The notes below the pieces were generated by a model. It did no database searches. It saw only the letters and a program-made list of their open reading frames with translations, and had not been told where the DNA came from. From Acanthochlamys bracteata (Eukaryota; Streptophyta; Magnoliopsida; Pandanales; Velloziaceae): 64,000 nucleotides of DNA. The translations under genes were made by a program, and so were the position numbers. Below are positions 62,505 to 64,000 of the stretch, one piece after another (the stretch's first letter is position 1; every line of letters begins with the position of its first letter). The stretch is from the NCBI GenBank assembly GCA_019914995.1, contig CM034126.1, positions 6,701,001 to 6,765,000 of the forward strand, given 5' to 3'.

Positions 62505-63141
62505 AGAGGAAGTGGTGTTGTCCAAAGTCTTTCAAATGTGTTTGTGCAAAGTCTTTGTTGCATTAAATGCGTTGTAGAAGTTTGAATTTGCTGCCAACGA
62601 TTGAAAGCTTAATTCAGCTAAGCTTCTGTCTGAGACTCGGTGAGCTGATGAGTTGATATGCCATGTCCATAATAAATGCAATGCAGGTTGATGGCTTGAC
62701 TTGATCAAAGACTTTGACCTTTCTTCCCTTGATTATTGAGCTTTCCTTTGTGTGAAATTGAGGATGATTTTAGCTCTTGTAAATCTTACGCTTTGAAATG
62801 CTTGATCCGTTGTGAGTCTGCGTGATTTTTGAAGCAAGGGAAATTCGTGCCGTTGAATACAAGGGTCTGTTTTTGACAGAGAAGTCTTCTTATGCTTGAT
62901 GATCGAACAATCGATCGTAATGTGGGCGTGGCATCCTCTCGTCCCCGTATCTTTGTCCTCTCATCGTATGTATGTAGTAGCTCAAAGAGTTGGTTGTATG
63001 ATGGTTTGTTTCTTATCATTGTAAATTAAAATGATCTTTGTTTGTCTAATCCTGCAGAACTTGTTTTCAGATTATTAGTCTTATATAAATCATAGTTCTT
63101 AATTCTTTATTATCATCAAAATTATCCTTGTAATTCCAACA
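62505..63141 (-). repeat. truncated copia 3' LTR, - orientation
   Basis: Starts on - with tgttggaattacaaggataa at 63141, directly after the polypurine tract, and aligns in inverse orientation with 60957-61735. It breaks off near 62505 where it meets the other LTR. Confidence 0.75.
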
Positions 63142-63142
63142 A

Positions 63143-63160
63143 TCTCCCCCTTTTTGATGA
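63143..63160 (-). other. SIRE-type polypurine tract
   Basis: On - it reads caaaaagggggaga immediately before the LTR start. A second tract (caaaagggggagaaag) lies near 63370-63390, within the pol end. Confidence 0.8.
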
Positions 63161-63278
63161 TGACAAACAAATTAAGAATTATTGATTTATGTTTTTGTAA
63201 ACCATCAATTTTACTTGAAAATTTGTCATACCTTTTTATGACTCCCCCGCAACTGGTGCATCTATTTTACTTACCTGC

Positions 63279-64000
63279 TCATTGCTCATGGCTCCCCCTC
63301 AGATTGAGCCAGAAAAATTGTATGTAACAATTTTTCTCCTCATTTTTCTCTCCGTTAACAATAATTCTTCTTTCTCCCCCTTTTGTCATCTCAAAAAGCT
63401 GAGAGCAGCAACTTCCAGCAGCTATGTATTCTGCTTCGACAGTTGACATTGCTACTGAAGATTGTTTTCTAGAGCACCATGAGATCAGGCAACCTCCTAA
63501 AAACTGACAATAACCACTTGTGCTCTTTCTACCAAGCTTGCAGCCACCAAAATCAGCGTCAGCATAAGCATATAAGTTAAATTCATAGCCTCTTGGATAG
63601 AATAATCCTAATTCCTTAGTTCCTACCAAGTATCTAATAATTCGTTTTACAGCTATCATGTGAGACTCTTTTGGATCACTTTGAAATCTAGCACATAGAC
63701 ATACACTGAATTGAATGTCCTGGTCTCGGGCAAGAAGATAAAGGAGTGATCCAATCATACCTCTATATAATTTCTGATCAACTGCTTTACCTGTCTCATC
63801 TCGGTTCAGTTTGCAAAAGGTAGACATTGGAGTGCTTATCTCCTTGCTTCCTTCCATGCCGAACTTTTTGATCAACTCTTTAATGTACTTGCTTTGACTT
63901 ATGAAGATGTCATTTTTCAGTTGTTTAATTTGTAGACAAAGGAAATAATTTAGTTCACCCATCAAGCTCATTTCAAATTCCTCTTGCATCAAGCCAGAAA
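63279..64000 (-). pseudogene. SIRE-like Ty1/copia pol, end of reverse transcriptase and RNase H, runs off the window
   Basis: Open on - from the window edge. The reverse-transcriptase end is present (GELNYFLCLQIKQL, SQSKYIKELIKKFGM), followed by the connection KRIIRYLVGTKELGL. RNase H follows (AYADADFGGCKLGRKSTSGY, VEAEYIAAGSCCSQL) with its Asp and Glu residues. After SQL the normal C-terminal half of RNase H (the CDN...A and H-x-RTKHI block) is missing, and the frame runs into non-coding polypurine sequence, ending with GSHEQ. This is an internal deletion, so the copy is defective. The upstream part lies outside. Confidence 0.88.

Overview
This is a stretch of an angiosperm nuclear genome: AT-rich, repeat-rich, with spliced plant genes separated by nested retrotransposons and DNA transposons. 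Nothing in it is bacterial or organellar. The protein families (GT14 glucuronosyltransferase, chalcone synthase, UGT92-type glycosyltransferase, FAR1-type MULE transposase, Athila and SIRE-like retroelements) occur across flowering plants, so I do not name a species.

Three genes look intact. (1) A GT14 gene on + (four exons, 420 aa) runs from 7287 to 29138. Its first three exons lie within 2 kb, but its last exon is 19.4 kb downstream, and the splice phases fit across the gap. (2) A two-exon chalcone synthase on - (31271 to 29816, 394 aa) keeps the Cys/His/Asn triad and has a G-box plus MYB-type sites upstream. (3) A single-exon family 1 UDP-glycosyltransferase on - (39382 to 37967, 471 aa) resembles UGT92A. 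The GT14 and chalcone synthase genes converge tail to tail, 677 bp apart. Chalcone synthase and UGT are successive genes on the same strand, separated by an old Ty1/copia remnant.

Layout: 1-2400 holds a broken alpha/beta-hydrolase gene (+). 2.4-7.2 kb holds repeats, an old copia LTR remnant, a MITE and unassigned coding-like fragments. 7.3-29.1 kb is the GT14 gene. Its third intron contains a 9286-bp Athila element (11619-20904, antisense, exact AATTT target duplication), a copia fragment (23.4-24.3 kb) and an unrecognised exon-like block (22.0-22.8 kb). 29.8-31.3 kb is chalcone synthase. 32.9-36.0 kb is a decayed copia polyprotein. 38.0-39.4 kb is the UGT. 39.9-40.5 kb is a TIR element. 41.5-48.2 kb is a MULE with 1.3-kb terminal inverted repeats and a broken FAR1-type transposase. 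48.7-52.1 kb is a second, non-autonomous, nearly palindromic TIR element. 52.3-58.7 kb is a repeat mosaic surrounding a rearranged Athila relic. 59.9-64.0 kb holds copia LTRs in tandem and inverted order, and the 3' end of a SIRE-like element that leaves the window.

The most unusual structures are the retrotransposon-expanded intron, the pair of long-TIR elements 447 bp apart, and the inverted Athila and LTR rearrangements. All calls come from reading the sequence. Homology is from recognised motifs, not from a search.
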